The notes under the pieces: model-generated
Database searches by the model: none
The model's input: only the letters and a program-made list of their open reading frames with translations
Told to the model about the DNA's origin: nothing
Program-made: the position numbers and the translations under genes
In this document: positions 51,176 to 59,513 of the stretch, piece by piece
Position numbering within the stretch: position 1 is the stretch's first letter
How the letters are laid out: the number at the start of each line of letters is the position of its first letter
NCBI RefSeq assembly: GCF_030272695.1
Contig: NZ_JARFYN010000022.1
Coordinates: 31,988-95,987 of the forward strand
Origin: Martinezella calliandrae
Lineage (GTDB): Bacteria; Pseudomonadota; Alphaproteobacteria; Rhizobiales; Rhizobiaceae
Direction: 5' to 3'
Length of the DNA stretch: 64,000 nt

Positions 51176-52339
51176 ATGGATCAGCCTTCCTCTCTTTCCC
51201 GCATCGATTGGGTTGCCCGGAACTGCCGGCTGCTTGCGACCACGGCGGCGGAATTCAGCCGGACCCGACCATTTGCCGGCCTGACAATCGGAACCGGTAT
51301 CCATCTTGAACCCAAGACGGTGGCCTTGCTGATGACGCTGCGGGCCGGCGGCGCAGGCCTCGTCTGCACCGGCAATCTCAACAGCACCCAGCCGGAAACC
51401 GTCGATTATTTACGTGCGCAGGGCATCACCGTTGTTGCCATGCAGACCACCGATGCCGCCGAGCACGGCGCCAGCCTTGACGCCATTCTGGCGAAAAAGC
51501 CAGATCTGCTGCTCGACAATGGCGGCGATCTCTTCGCCCGCATTGCCGAGCGACCCTATGCAAATATTTTGGGAGGCACCGAGGAGACGACATCCGGCCG
51601 CACCCGGTTGCTGCCAATGCGCGACAAGCTGGCCATGCCGATCCTCGTCATCAATGATAGCCCGATCAAACAGTTCGCCGAAAACAAGCACGCGGTCGGC
51701 CAGAGCCTCTTCGAAAGCTATCTGCGCTTCACCAACCGGTCGACCAACGGCAAGCGCGTCACCGTTTTCGGTTACGGCGCCTGCGGCAAGGGCACGGCGG
51801 CCTGTTTCCGCAACGCCTTTTCCACGGTCAGCGCCGTCGATATCGATCCGGTGACGACGCTGGAGGCGCATCTGGACGGCTTCGTCACGCCGTTGCGCGC
51901 CGAGGCAATCCGATCCGCCGATATCCTCATCACCGTTACCGGCTGTCCCGCTGTCGTCACCGCGGCCGACCTGCCGCTGATCAAGGATGGTGCGATCCTG
52001 ATGAACGGCGGTCACTTCCCGCACGAGATCGATGTCGAGGCCTTCCGCAACAGCCCGGATGTTGCCGGCGTCGATCGCTACGAGGCCGAGCATATCGAGA
52101 CCATCCGCATGCGGGACGGTCGCACTTTCCACATCCTCGGCGCTGGCCATATGACCAATCTCGCCGGCCCGCGCCCCCTCGGCAATACCGTCGAATCCAT
52201 GGATCTCGGCTTTGCGCTGCAAGCCCGCTGCTTGGAGCGCGTGGCAAAGGGTGGTCTTGGCAAGGACGCCTGTATCGTTCCCGTTCCGGCGGATATCGAC
52301 GCCATGGTGGCGTCGGCCTATCTCGAGTTGGCACGATAA
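51176..52339 (+). CDS. Adenosylhomocysteinase-like NAD-binding protein
   Basis: The 387-residue protein is homologous to S-adenosylhomocysteine hydrolase but shorter than typical members (430-470). GTGIHLEPKTVALLMTL aligns with the substrate-domain start, and VTVFGYGACGKGTAACFR is the NAD-binding GxGxxGxG. At the active site the pattern is VINDSPIKQFAENK: the catalytic Lys is kept, the usual Asp is replaced by Glu, Asn is kept, and the following Cys is replaced by Val. The normal LDDGGDL is LDNGGDL. The C-terminal Lys/Tyr segment that closes over NAD is missing. It may act on another adenosyl or thioether substrate. ATG is behind AGGAG. Confidence 0.83.
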   Translation: MDQPSSLSRIDWVARNCRLLATTAAEFSRTRPFAGLTIGTGIHLEPKTVALLMTLRAGGAGLVCTGNLNSTQPETVDYLRAQGITVVAMQTTDAAEHGASLDAILAKKPDLLLDNGGDLFARIAERPYANILGGTEETTSGRTRLLPMRDKLAMPILVINDSPIKQFAENKHAVGQSLFESYLRFTNRSTNGKRVTVFGYGACGKGTAACFRNAFSTVSAVDIDPVTTLEAHLDGFVTPLRAEAIRSADILITVTGCPAVVTAADLPLIKDGAILMNGGHFPHEIDVEAFRNSPDVAGVDRYEAEHIETIRMRDGRTFHILGAGHMTNLAGPRPLGNTVESMDLGFALQARCLERVAKGGLGKDACIVPVPADIDAMVASAYLELAR

Positions 52340-52345
52340 CGCCGC

Positions 52346-52917
52346 TCACGCGATCTCGACCACGATCTTGCCCTGCGCCTGGCGGTTCTCGATCAAGGCA
52401 TGCGCCTTGTCGACATCGGCGAGCGTGAAACGACGGGGATCAAGCCTGGGCACGAGCTCGCCGGCCTCGACCAGTTTCGATGCTTCACGCATGATCTCGC
52501 CATGATGATCCCGGCCCTCGCCGGTGAGTAGCAGCAGCAGCGTGAAGACGCCGGAGTAGCTGGCGGCCTTGAAGGATAGCGGTGCCAATACATGCGTTCC
52601 CCAGCCAAGGGCACTGACCACATGGCCGAAGCGGCGGACCGCTCGAAAGGCGGCGTCGAGGTTCGTGCCGCCGATGGTGTCGTAGACAAGATCGAAGCCT
52701 CGGCCGCCGGTATGGGTTGCCACGTAGTCTTCGACGGTCTGAGCGCGACAATCGATCGCCGTCGCCCCGATGCTGCGGATGTAGTCTGCCTTGGCGGCGC
52801 CATCGACGGCATAGACATTCGCGCCGAAGGCTTTGGCGATCTGCACGGCGACATGGCCGACGCCGCCTGCGCCGCCAAGCACCAGCACTTTCTGACCCGC
52901 CTGCCAGACCTTCGGCG
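52346..52917 (-). pseudogene. C-terminal fragment of an MDR-family quinone/zinc oxidoreductase
   Basis: From KVWQAGQKVLVLGGAGGVGHVAVQIAK to the C terminus (IENRQAQGKIVVEIA) this is the NADPH-binding and C-terminal part of a medium-chain dehydrogenase/reductase of the quinone oxidoreductase type, about 190 residues. The N-terminal catalytic domain (about 130-150 residues) is gone. Just beyond its 5' end the sequence becomes a LysR fragment on the other strand. The open frame continues to 53068 only by chance. Confidence 0.8.
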
Positions 52918-53195
52918 GCATGCCCGATGTCGCCTGGCTGAAGCGCGTGCTTCCGAAGGCCGAAGTGGCGATACGAAGCAACAACAGGGAGGTGCAGGCT
53001 ACGCTTTGCGCCCGCGGTGCCGGTCTCGCTGTCTTGCCTCGCCCTCTCGGCGACGCGGTCGCCGGCATCGAACGGGTGGATATTGGCGAAGCTCCACCTG
53101 GTCGCGATACCTGTGTCGGCTATCACCGCGATCTCAAACGGCTGGCACGGCTGCGCGCACTGCTGGATCTCGTCATCGAACGCTTGGCAAACTGA
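52918..53195 (+). pseudogene. C-terminal fragment of a LysR-family regulator
   Basis: MPDVAWLKRVLPKAEVAIRS, then EVQATLCARGAGLAVLPRPLGD, is the second half of a LysR substrate-binding domain, with GxGLAxLPxxLxD as family pattern, and it ends in a normal LysR C terminus (VIERLAN). The DNA-binding domain and first half of the ligand domain (about 200 residues) are missing. The junction to the MDR fragment is at about 52915. Confidence 0.8.
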
Positions 53196-53759
53196 CTAAG
53201 CATTCGCTAGCGCCTTCGGCAGCACCCGATCGTAAAGTGCCGCCATCTCGTCGCCAAAACAGCAGAAGATTATTTCGTCGAAATTGCCGCCGATGCTCCC
53301 GGCGACGGCGGTGCGCGTCGCGATCGTCGCGGCGGGCTCGGTGGGGAAACGGTAGACGCCGGTAGAAATGGCCGGAAAGGCGATGGTTTTGAGGCCGTGA
53401 TCCTTGGCAAGGCCGAGGCTGTTGCGATAGCAGCTTGCGAGCAAATCGTCTTCGCCACGCCCTCCGCCATTCCAGACGGGACCGACGGTATGGATCACAT
53501 GCTTTGCCGACAGGCGGTATCCGCTGGTGATCTTGGCCTGTCCGGTCTTGCAGCCGTTCAATGTCCGGCATTCTGCCAGCAATTCCGGTCCGGCGGCGCG
53601 ATGGATGGCGCCATCCACCCCGCCGCCGCCCAAGAGGCTGCTGTTTGCCGCGTTGACGATGGCGTCGACGTCGAGCTTGGTGATGTCGCCAAGAATAATC
53701 GTGAAGCGTGTATTCCAGGCCGCGAATAGATCGGAGCGGATGGTTTCAAAAGCGGGCAT
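53196..53759 (-). CDS. Macrodomain protein, O-acetyl-ADP-ribose deacetylase type
   Basis: The 187-residue protein is a YmdB/MacroD-type macrodomain. ILGDITKLDVDAIVNAANSSLLGGGGVDGAIH (in parts, residues about 21-52) carries the catalytic Asn-Asp loop (NAAN...GGGGVDGAI), and ISTGVYRFP is the phosphate-binding loop. Such enzymes remove ADP-ribose or hydrolyse O-acetyl-ADP-ribose. ATG 53759 is behind GGGAG. Its stop abuts the stop of the LysR fragment. The cellular target is unknown. Confidence 0.93.
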   Translation of the reverse strand: MPAFETIRSDLFAAWNTRFTIILGDITKLDVDAIVNAANSSLLGGGGVDGAIHRAAGPELLAECRTLNGCKTGQAKITSGYRLSAKHVIHTVGPVWNGGGRGEDDLLASCYRNSLGLAKDHGLKTIAFPAISTGVYRFPTEPAATIATRTAVAGSIGGNFDEIIFCCFGDEMAALYDRVLPKALANA

Positions 53760-53790
53760 GATGACGCTCTCCCAAGGAGGTAGTGGCCGT

Positions 53791-54687
53791 CTATCGCTCC
53801 CAATAGGGGACCGGCCCATAAAGTTCCGCCAGGAAATCGATAAATACGCGCACCTTCGCCGGCAGGAATTGGCGGCTGGGGTAGACCGCCGAGAGCGTGA
53901 CGCTGTGCGAGCCCTCATAGGCCGGCAGCACCTGCACCAGGTGGCCGTCCTTGAGTTCGGGACCGATATCCCATGTGGAGCGCAGCGCGATGCCAAGGCC
54001 GGCAATGACGGCTTCGCGAACCACTTCGCTGGAATTGGTGATCAGCCTGCCTTCTGGCCGAAAAATCAGCGCGCCCTTCGGTCCATCCAGCCGCCAGGGA
54101 TCGTTATTGTGCGGCGGCAGACAGGTGTGGCGGCGCAAATCATCGATGTCCTCCGGCATGCCATTGGCGGCGATATAGGCGGGTGAGGCGCAGAGCACGC
54201 GGCGCACCAGCGCCAGTCGCCTGGCCACGAGGCTTGAATCGGTGAGCTCTGCAATACGGATCGCGAGATCATAGCCGCCGCCGACAATATCGATGAACTC
54301 GTCGGTCAGCACCAGATTGATTGCCAGGTCCGGATGCGCCTGCATGAAAGCCTTCAGATGTGGGGCGATATGCAGTCGGCCGAACGAGGTGGGGGCTGAA
54401 ATCTTCAGCGTGCCCTGCATCTGGGCCGAGCGGCCGGCAATGTAGGCCTCTGCTTCCTCCAGTCCGGCGAGGATGGAGAGTACCCGGTCGTAGAAGCCCT
54501 GTCCTGCCTCGGTCAGCGAAATCTGCCGTGTCGTGCGCTGCAAAAGCCTTGTGCCCAGCCGATCCTCCAAGCGTTTGATTCGCTTGGAAATGACCGCCGG
54601 CGAAAAGCCGAGTGCGCGGCCAGCAAGCGACATGCTGCCGGTCGTGACGACACTGGCGAAAATCTCTAGATCTCCTAGATTGGTCAT
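53791..54687 (-). CDS. LysR family transcriptional regulator, divergent from glcDEF
   Basis: The 298-residue regulator has HTH NLGDLEIFASVVTTGSMSLAG, then SKRIKRLEDRLGTRLLQRTTR, and a LysR ligand domain (LKISAPTSFGRLHIAPHLKAF). It is divergent from glcDEF, with a 12-bp inverted repeat between them, which makes it the probable regulator of glycolate oxidation. The ligand could be glycolate or a related acid; this is inferred. Confidence 0.9.
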   Translation of the reverse strand: MTNLGDLEIFASVVTTGSMSLAGRALGFSPAVISKRIKRLEDRLGTRLLQRTTRQISLTEAGQGFYDRVLSILAGLEEAEAYIAGRSAQMQGTLKISAPTSFGRLHIAPHLKAFMQAHPDLAINLVLTDEFIDIVGGGYDLAIRIAELTDSSLVARRLALVRRVLCASPAYIAANGMPEDIDDLRRHTCLPPHNNDPWRLDGPKGALIFRPEGRLITNSSEVVREAVIAGLGIALRSTWDIGPELKDGHLVQVLPAYEGSHSVTLSAVYPSRQFLPAKVRVFIDFLAELYGPVPYWER

Positions 54688-54708
54688 GGCGCTTTATTTG
54701 TTCCTCTT

Positions 54709-54737
54709 TTGGCATAAATGCCTATCATTTACGCCAA
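54709..54737. promoter_or_regulatory. Inverted repeat operator between lysR and glcD
   Basis: TTGGCATAAATG (54709-54720) and CATTTACGCCAA (54726-54737) form 12-bp arms with one mismatch around CCTAT, 22 bases from the LysR start and 76 from the glcD ATG. It is a strong candidate binding site for the LysR regulator. Confidence 0.55.
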
Positions 54738-54812
54738 TTACGGGAAAGTGGTAGCCGTGATATGGCGTTAAAAGGAGGGGGAGCCCATATTTGGGTTCAG
54801 GAGGAAAACACT

Positions 54813-56252
54813 ATGGCCGAGGCCATTTCATTTCTGGCGCCGCGAGCCGATGTCCTTGCCCGCCGTCGCGAGATCGTTGCAGACCTTGCTGATCTCCTGC
54901 CTCCGGAATGTCTGGTCCATGAACCGCGCGAGCTCGTGCCCTTCGAAACGGACGCATTCATTTCCTATCGCCGCATGCCGCTCGCCGTCGCTCTGCCGCG
55001 TTCGACGGCCGAGGTCGCCGCCGTGATGAAATATTGTCATCGCTATGGCATTCCCGTCGTGCCGCGTGGCGCCGGCACTTCGCTCTCCGGCGGCGCAATT
55101 CCGCAGGAAGACGCCGTCGTGGTCGGCCTTTCCAAGATGAACCGCATTCTCGACATCGATCTCGCCAACCGCACAGCGACGGTGCAGGCCGGCGTTACCA
55201 ATCTGCATATTTCCGAAAGCGTCTCCGCGGATGGTTTCTTCTATGCACCTGACCCGAGCTCTCAGCTCGCCTGCACGATCGGCGGCAATATCGGGATGAA
55301 TTCCGGCGGCGCGCACTGCCTCAGATACGGCGTCACCACCAACAATTTGCTCGGCGTCAAACTGGTGCTGACCGACGGCTCGGTGATCGACTTGGGCGGC
55401 AAGGCGCTGGATGCGGCGGGTTACGACTTGCTTGGACTTGTCTGCGGCTCGGAGGGCCAGCTTGGCGTCATCACCGAAGCAACGGTACGGCTGATAGCCA
55501 AGCCGGAAGGCGCCAGGCCGGTCCTGTTCGGCTTCGATGCCTCGGAGCAGGCAGGCGCCTGTGTTGCCGATGTCATTGCCGCCGGCATCATTCCGGTCGC
55601 CATCGAGTTCATGGACAAGCCGGCGATCGAAATCTGCGAGGCTTTCGCCCAGGCCGGCTATCCCCTGGATGTCGGGGCGCTGCTGATCATCGAGGTCGAG
55701 GGGTCGGAAGCGGAGATGGACGACATGCTGAAAAGCATTGTCGAGATCGCTCGCACCCACAACGTGAAGACTGTGCGCGAGTGTCAATCGGCGACCGAGG
55801 CGGCGCTAATCTGGAAAGGGCGCAAGTCCGCATTCGGCGCCACCGGCCGCATCGCCGACTATATCTGTATGGACGGTACGGTGCCGCTCAGCCAGCTCTC
55901 TTATGTCCTGAAAAAGACCTCTGAAATCGTCGACCGTTACGGCCTGCGCGTCGCCAATGTCTTTCATGCCGGCGATGGCAACATGCATCCGTTGATCCTG
56001 TTCAACGCCAATGATCCCGAAGATGCTGCCAAGGCGGAAGCGGCGGGCAACGACATTCTCCGGCTCTGTGTCGATGCCGGCGGCTGCCTGACGGGGGAGC
56101 ATGGCGTCGGCATCGAGAAGCGCGACCTGATGCGGCACCAATTTTCGGAAGTCGATCTTGCTCAGATGATGTCGGTGCGCGCTGCCTTTGATCCGGCCTG
56201 GATCCTGAACCCTTCCAAAGTCTTCCCGCTGGACGGTCGTAACGCAGGATGA
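54813..56252 (+). CDS. glcD: Glycolate oxidase FAD subunit GlcD
   Basis: The 479-residue FAD-binding oxidase oxidises glycolate to glyoxylate. PCMH-type FAD motifs are present (PVVPRGAGTSLSGGAIP, IGGNIGMNSGGAHCLRYG), and the C-terminal domain has the conserved NVFHAGDGNMHPLILFN, GGCLTGEHGVGIEKRD. ATG 54813 has AGGAGGA upstream. It forms a complex with GlcE and GlcF and passes electrons to the respiratory chain. The operon starts here; LysR and the operator lie upstream. Confidence 0.95.
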   Translation: MAEAISFLAPRADVLARRREIVADLADLLPPECLVHEPRELVPFETDAFISYRRMPLAVALPRSTAEVAAVMKYCHRYGIPVVPRGAGTSLSGGAIPQEDAVVVGLSKMNRILDIDLANRTATVQAGVTNLHISESVSADGFFYAPDPSSQLACTIGGNIGMNSGGAHCLRYGVTTNNLLGVKLVLTDGSVIDLGGKALDAAGYDLLGLVCGSEGQLGVITEATVRLIAKPEGARPVLFGFDASEQAGACVADVIAAGIIPVAIEFMDKPAIEICEAFAQAGYPLDVGALLIIEVEGSEAEMDDMLKSIVEIARTHNVKTVRECQSATEAALIWKGRKSAFGATGRIADYICMDGTVPLSQLSYVLKKTSEIVDRYGLRVANVFHAGDGNMHPLILFNANDPEDAAKAEAAGNDILRLCVDAGGCLTGEHGVGIEKRDLMRHQFSEVDLAQMMSVRAAFDPAWILNPSKVFPLDGRNAG

Positions 56253-57448
56253 GAGAATATCAACCGAAGACCGAGAATGAGGCGGCAGCCATCATCCGCG
56301 ACCATGCGGCGCGCGGCGCAGCGCTAGCCGTCGTTGGCGGAAATACCCGCGCTGGTTTCGGCAATGCCGTCGCCGCAGAGGCGACTTTATGCTCGCGTGA
56401 GCTTACGGGAATCGTCGCCTATAATCCGGGTGAGATGGTGATAACAGCGCAGGCCGGAACGCCGGTTGCCGACATCGAAGCGGCGCTGGTCGAAAGCGGT
56501 CAGATGATCGCCTTCGAACCGATGGATCATCGGCCGTTGCTGGACACCGAGGGCGAGCCGACGATTGGTGGCGTCTTCGCCGCAAATGTCTCCGGGCCGC
56601 GGCGGTTCGTAAGCGGAGCCGCACGCGACAGCCTGCTCGGCGTCCGCTTTGTCAATGGTAAGGGCGAGATCGTCAAGGCCGGCGGACGGGTGATGAAGAA
56701 TGTCACGGGCCTCGATCTGGTCAAGCTGATGGCTGGCTCGCACGGCACGCTCGGTCTTCTGACGGAGGTCACCTTCCGTGTGCCGCCGCGACCGAAGACG
56801 CAGGAGACGATCATCGTGTCTGGCCTCAATGATGCCGAGGCGGCAAACGCCATGGCGGCCGTCATGGCGTTGCCGCTCGATGTGTCCGGCGCGGCGCATC
56901 TTCCACCGACCGTCGCCTGGACGTTTCTGGATGGCCAATTGCCGCAAGGAGGGGCGACGGCCCTGCGCATCGAAGGTCTCGCTGGGTCTGTCTCCGTCAG
57001 GGCAGAGAAGTTGGCCTCCGCCATGCGCCGCCTTGGTCCGGTGATGCGGCTTGCCGAGGCTGAAAGTCACCGGCTGTGGCGCGAAATCCGCGATGTGAAG
57101 CCCTATGCAGACGGGACGATGCGCCCAGTCTGGCGCGTGTCGGTCGCTCCCAGTGTTGGTCACCAGCTCGTCGCGGCACTGCGGCTCGAAGCGGGCGTCG
57201 ATGCCTATTATGATTGGCAGGGTGGGCTCGTCTGGATGCGCATGGAAGCAGAGCCTGAAGGCGATCTCGTCCGCCGCTTTATCCACGCTCTGGGCGGCGG
57301 CCATGCCACGCTGCTGCGCGCAACACGGGCCGCCCGGGCGGAAACGCCGTCTTTTCAGCCGCAGGCGGAAGCGATTGCGCTGCTGTCGGCGCGCGTGAAG
57401 GAAAAGTTCGATCCTGCGGGGATTTTCAATCCGGGGAAGATGGGGTGA
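56249..57448 (+). CDS. glcE: Glycolate oxidase subunit GlcE
   Basis: The 399-residue FAD-binding subunit has the PCMH fold. AVVGGNTRAGFGN, GEPTIGGVFAANVSGPRRF (in parts) and GRVMKNVTGLDLVKLMAGSHGTLG are characteristic of GlcE. Its ATG overlaps the glcD stop (ATGA), indicating translational coupling. It is required for active glycolate oxidase in bacteria. It is followed by an intergenic repeat before glcF. Confidence 0.94.
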   Translation: MREYQPKTENEAAAIIRDHAARGAALAVVGGNTRAGFGNAVAAEATLCSRELTGIVAYNPGEMVITAQAGTPVADIEAALVESGQMIAFEPMDHRPLLDTEGEPTIGGVFAANVSGPRRFVSGAARDSLLGVRFVNGKGEIVKAGGRVMKNVTGLDLVKLMAGSHGTLGLLTEVTFRVPPRPKTQETIIVSGLNDAEAANAMAAVMALPLDVSGAAHLPPTVAWTFLDGQLPQGGATALRIEGLAGSVSVRAEKLASAMRRLGPVMRLAEAESHRLWREIRDVKPYADGTMRPVWRVSVAPSVGHQLVAALRLEAGVDAYYDWQGGLVWMRMEAEPEGDLVRRFIHALGGGHATLLRATRAARAETPSFQPQAEAIALLSARVKEKFDPAGIFNPGKMG

Positions 57449-57471
57449 TGCGGATGGCGTCTTTTTTGCGA

Positions 57472-57628
57472 CTGCCCCTCACCCTCACCCTCTCCCCGCA
57501 CGCGGGGAGAGGGGACGTCCTCGTTTGTGGTGACCTTGCGGTCCAATCGAAGTCGACGGATATCGGAAGGTGCGCCTATGCCCATCTCCCCATCGGGAGA
57601 TGGTGGCCGACAGGCCGGATAAGGGGCC
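57472..57628. repeat. RIME-type palindromic repeat inside the glc operon
   Basis: The element starts TGCCCCTCACCCTCACCCTCT. It contains the palindrome CTCTCCCCGCACGCGGGGAGAG (two arms around CAC), an intermediate segment, and a second palindrome CCATCTCCCCATCGGGAGATGG (around 57581-57602). It resembles the repeat at 18590-18734 in its first half. It separates glcE and glcF by 209 bases where homologous operons are usually tight, so it probably inserted there. Confidence 0.7.
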
Positions 57629-57657
57629 GGGTCTTGCCCGGACGGAGATATACCTAA

Positions 57658-58977
57658 ATGCAAACCAACTTCACCCCCGCTCAGCTTGCTGATCCACATG
57701 TCGCCGAATCCGAGGCGATCCTGCGCAAATGTGTGCATTGTGGCTTCTGCACTGCCACTTGTCCGACCTATGTGACGCTCGGCAACGAGCTCGACAGCCC
57801 GCGCGGCCGCATCTATCTCATCAAGGACATGCTGGAAAACGGCAGGCCCGCCGATGCCGAAGTGGTGACGCATATCGACCGCTGTCTCTCGTGCCTTGCC
57901 TGCGTGACCACCTGTCCCTCGGGCGTCGACTATATGCATCTGGTCGATCACGCCCGCATCCATATCGAAGAGACCTACAAGCGGCCGCTGGTGGATCGGT
58001 TGACGCGCAATCTGCTGGCTGCTGTACTCCCCTATCCCAGTCGCTTCCGCCTAGCGCTCAACCTTGCTCGTTTTGGGCGACCGTTCGGGGGCTTGCTGAA
58101 GCGCATCCCGGCGATGACTCCCTTCGTTGCCATGCTCAATCTTGCGCCGCGCTCCATAGTCGCGCCACCAGCTTTCGCCAAACCCGGGCGGCATCAGCCG
58201 CAGGCGGCGCGGCGCGGGCGGGTGGCGATCCTGACTGGTTGCGCCCAACCGGTGCTAGATCCTGCCATCAACGAGGCAACCATCCGGCTTCTGACCCGCC
58301 TCGGCGTCGAAGTGGTGGTGCCGGAAGGCGAAGTTTGCTGCGGCTCGCTGGTGCACCATATGGGTCGCGAGGAACAGGCGCTGGCCAGCGCCCGCGTCAA
58401 TATCGATGTCTGGATGCGCGAGATCGAAGGAAGCGGGCTCGATGCGATCATCGTCACGGCGTCCGGCTGCGGCACGACGATCAAGGATTACGGCCATATG
58501 CTGCGGCTCGACCCGGCCTATGCGGAGAAGGCGGCAAGGATCTCGGCACTCACCACGGACATTACCGAATATCTCGCGAGCCTCGATCTGCCTTCGCATA
58601 TGCCGCGCGGCATCGCCGTGGCCTATCATTCTGCCTGCTCGATGCAGCACGGCCAGAAGATTACCATGGCGCCGAAATTGCTGCTAAAGGCTGCCGGGTT
58701 TGCCGTTCGCGATCCGGCAGAGGGGCATCTGTGCTGCGGCTCGGCCGGCACCTACAACATCATGCAGTCGGAAATCTCCGGCCAGCTGAAGGCGCGCAAG
58801 GTCAGGAATCTCGAAGCGACCAAGGCCGATATCATTGCGACCGGCAATATTGGCTGCATCACGCAGATCGCGACAGGGACCGGCATGCCGATTTTGCACA
58901 CAGTCGAGCTGCTCGATTGGGCCTATGGCGGCGACATGCCGGCCAAGCTGAAGGGGCTCAAGCAGGCGGCAGGTTAG
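57658..58977 (+). CDS. glcF: Glycolate oxidase iron-sulfur subunit GlcF
   Basis: The 439-residue subunit has two [4Fe-4S] motifs, CVHCGFCTATCP and CLSCLACVTTCP, and two CCG domains (EVCCGSLVHHMG, LCCGSAGTYNI), the normal GlcF layout. It transfers electrons from the FAD subunits to the quinone pool at the membrane. ATG 57658 has GGAGA at 10 bases. It completes glcDEF, after the inserted repeat. Confidence 0.95.
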   Translation: MQTNFTPAQLADPHVAESEAILRKCVHCGFCTATCPTYVTLGNELDSPRGRIYLIKDMLENGRPADAEVVTHIDRCLSCLACVTTCPSGVDYMHLVDHARIHIEETYKRPLVDRLTRNLLAAVLPYPSRFRLALNLARFGRPFGGLLKRIPAMTPFVAMLNLAPRSIVAPPAFAKPGRHQPQAARRGRVAILTGCAQPVLDPAINEATIRLLTRLGVEVVVPEGEVCCGSLVHHMGREEQALASARVNIDVWMREIEGSGLDAIIVTASGCGTTIKDYGHMLRLDPAYAEKAARISALTTDITEYLASLDLPSHMPRGIAVAYHSACSMQHGQKITMAPKLLLKAAGFAVRDPAEGHLCCGSAGTYNIMQSEISGQLKARKVRNLEATKADIIATGNIGCITQIATGTGMPILHTVELLDWAYGGDMPAKLKGLKQAAG

Positions 58978-59104
58978 GGCGCCTGCGCAAGCGGCACCAC
59001 CCATCGGCAGGATGCGGGCGCCTGTTCGATCTCATAGAAGCGGGGGGACGCCGGCACCGGTGAGCCAGGAGCCGAGGTTGGCTTTGCCGTCGACATCGGA
59101 GGGC

Positions 59105-59437
59105 TTAGTGCCCTCCGGTCGACCCCAGCCATTCAGTCTCGAACTTTTCGGCGCTAGTGAGCGTCAAGCTTATGCGCTCCTGACCCTCACAGATGAAAAG
59201 GCCGTCTACGACATTACGAACGCCGTCGTAGAACGAGCCTTCGACAAGACTACTGATGCCCGCCATCTCGCGATTCCGGCTGGAAACATCGGCAACGGAC
59301 ACGCATTCCCGCCGGCCGTCGGCAAACACGTCGACAAGCCTCGGTACGTCTCCGTCGGCGTCGACCTCATAATAGATAATGACGGGATCCCCACTTTCCG
59401 GATGGATCCAGTCGCATCGGTAATAGAAAAAGCTCAT
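59105..59437 (-). CDS. Small protein, DUF6881-like
   Basis: The 110-residue protein begins MSFFYYRCDWIHPESGDPVIIYYEVDADG (in parts), matching the YYRVDWxHxxxxxPVxxYxE pattern of DUF6881, found next to polymorphic-toxin immunity genes and elsewhere. The C-terminal half shows no known motif. ATG 59437 is used; a 10-codon upstream extension is possible. A hairpin GGAGGGC...GCCCTCC overlaps its stop. Function unknown; no toxin gene was recognised nearby. Confidence 0.6.
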   Translation of the reverse strand: MSFFYYRCDWIHPESGDPVIIYYEVDADGDVPRLVDVFADGRRECVSVADVSSRNREMAGISSLVEGSFYDGVRNVVDGLFICEGQERISLTLTSAEKFETEWLGSTGGH

Positions 59438-59456
59438 GCCGCCATTGTCTAACACG

Positions 59457-59486
59457 AAAACCCCCAAATCGGAATCGATTTAGGGG
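59457..59486 (-). terminator. Terminator of the outer-membrane protein gene
   Basis: On the minus strand a 10-bp stem (59477-59486 with 59461-59470, one G-U pair) with a 6-base loop is followed by TTTT. It lies 28 bases after the stop of the gene at 59514. Confidence 0.75.
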
Positions 59487-59513
59487 TCTCAGCAAGAACT
59501 ATGGCGGTGTCTC

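Noticed and set aside
57729..59063. 444-codon open frame in the +1 shifted frame over glcF
   Set aside because: It overlies glcF, whose frame has both Fe-S motifs and CCG domains; the alternative translation has low-complexity Arg/Ser/His composition, typical of GC-rich shadow frames.
58978..59104. Possible remnant of a gene end (minus strand, translating to a KANLGSWLTGAGVPPLL-like end)
   Set aside because: Too short to assign; no start or family evidence in the available sequence.
59012..59452. 146-codon plus-strand frame after glcF
   Set aside because: It is antisense to the DUF6881-like gene, which has the recognisable N-terminal pattern.
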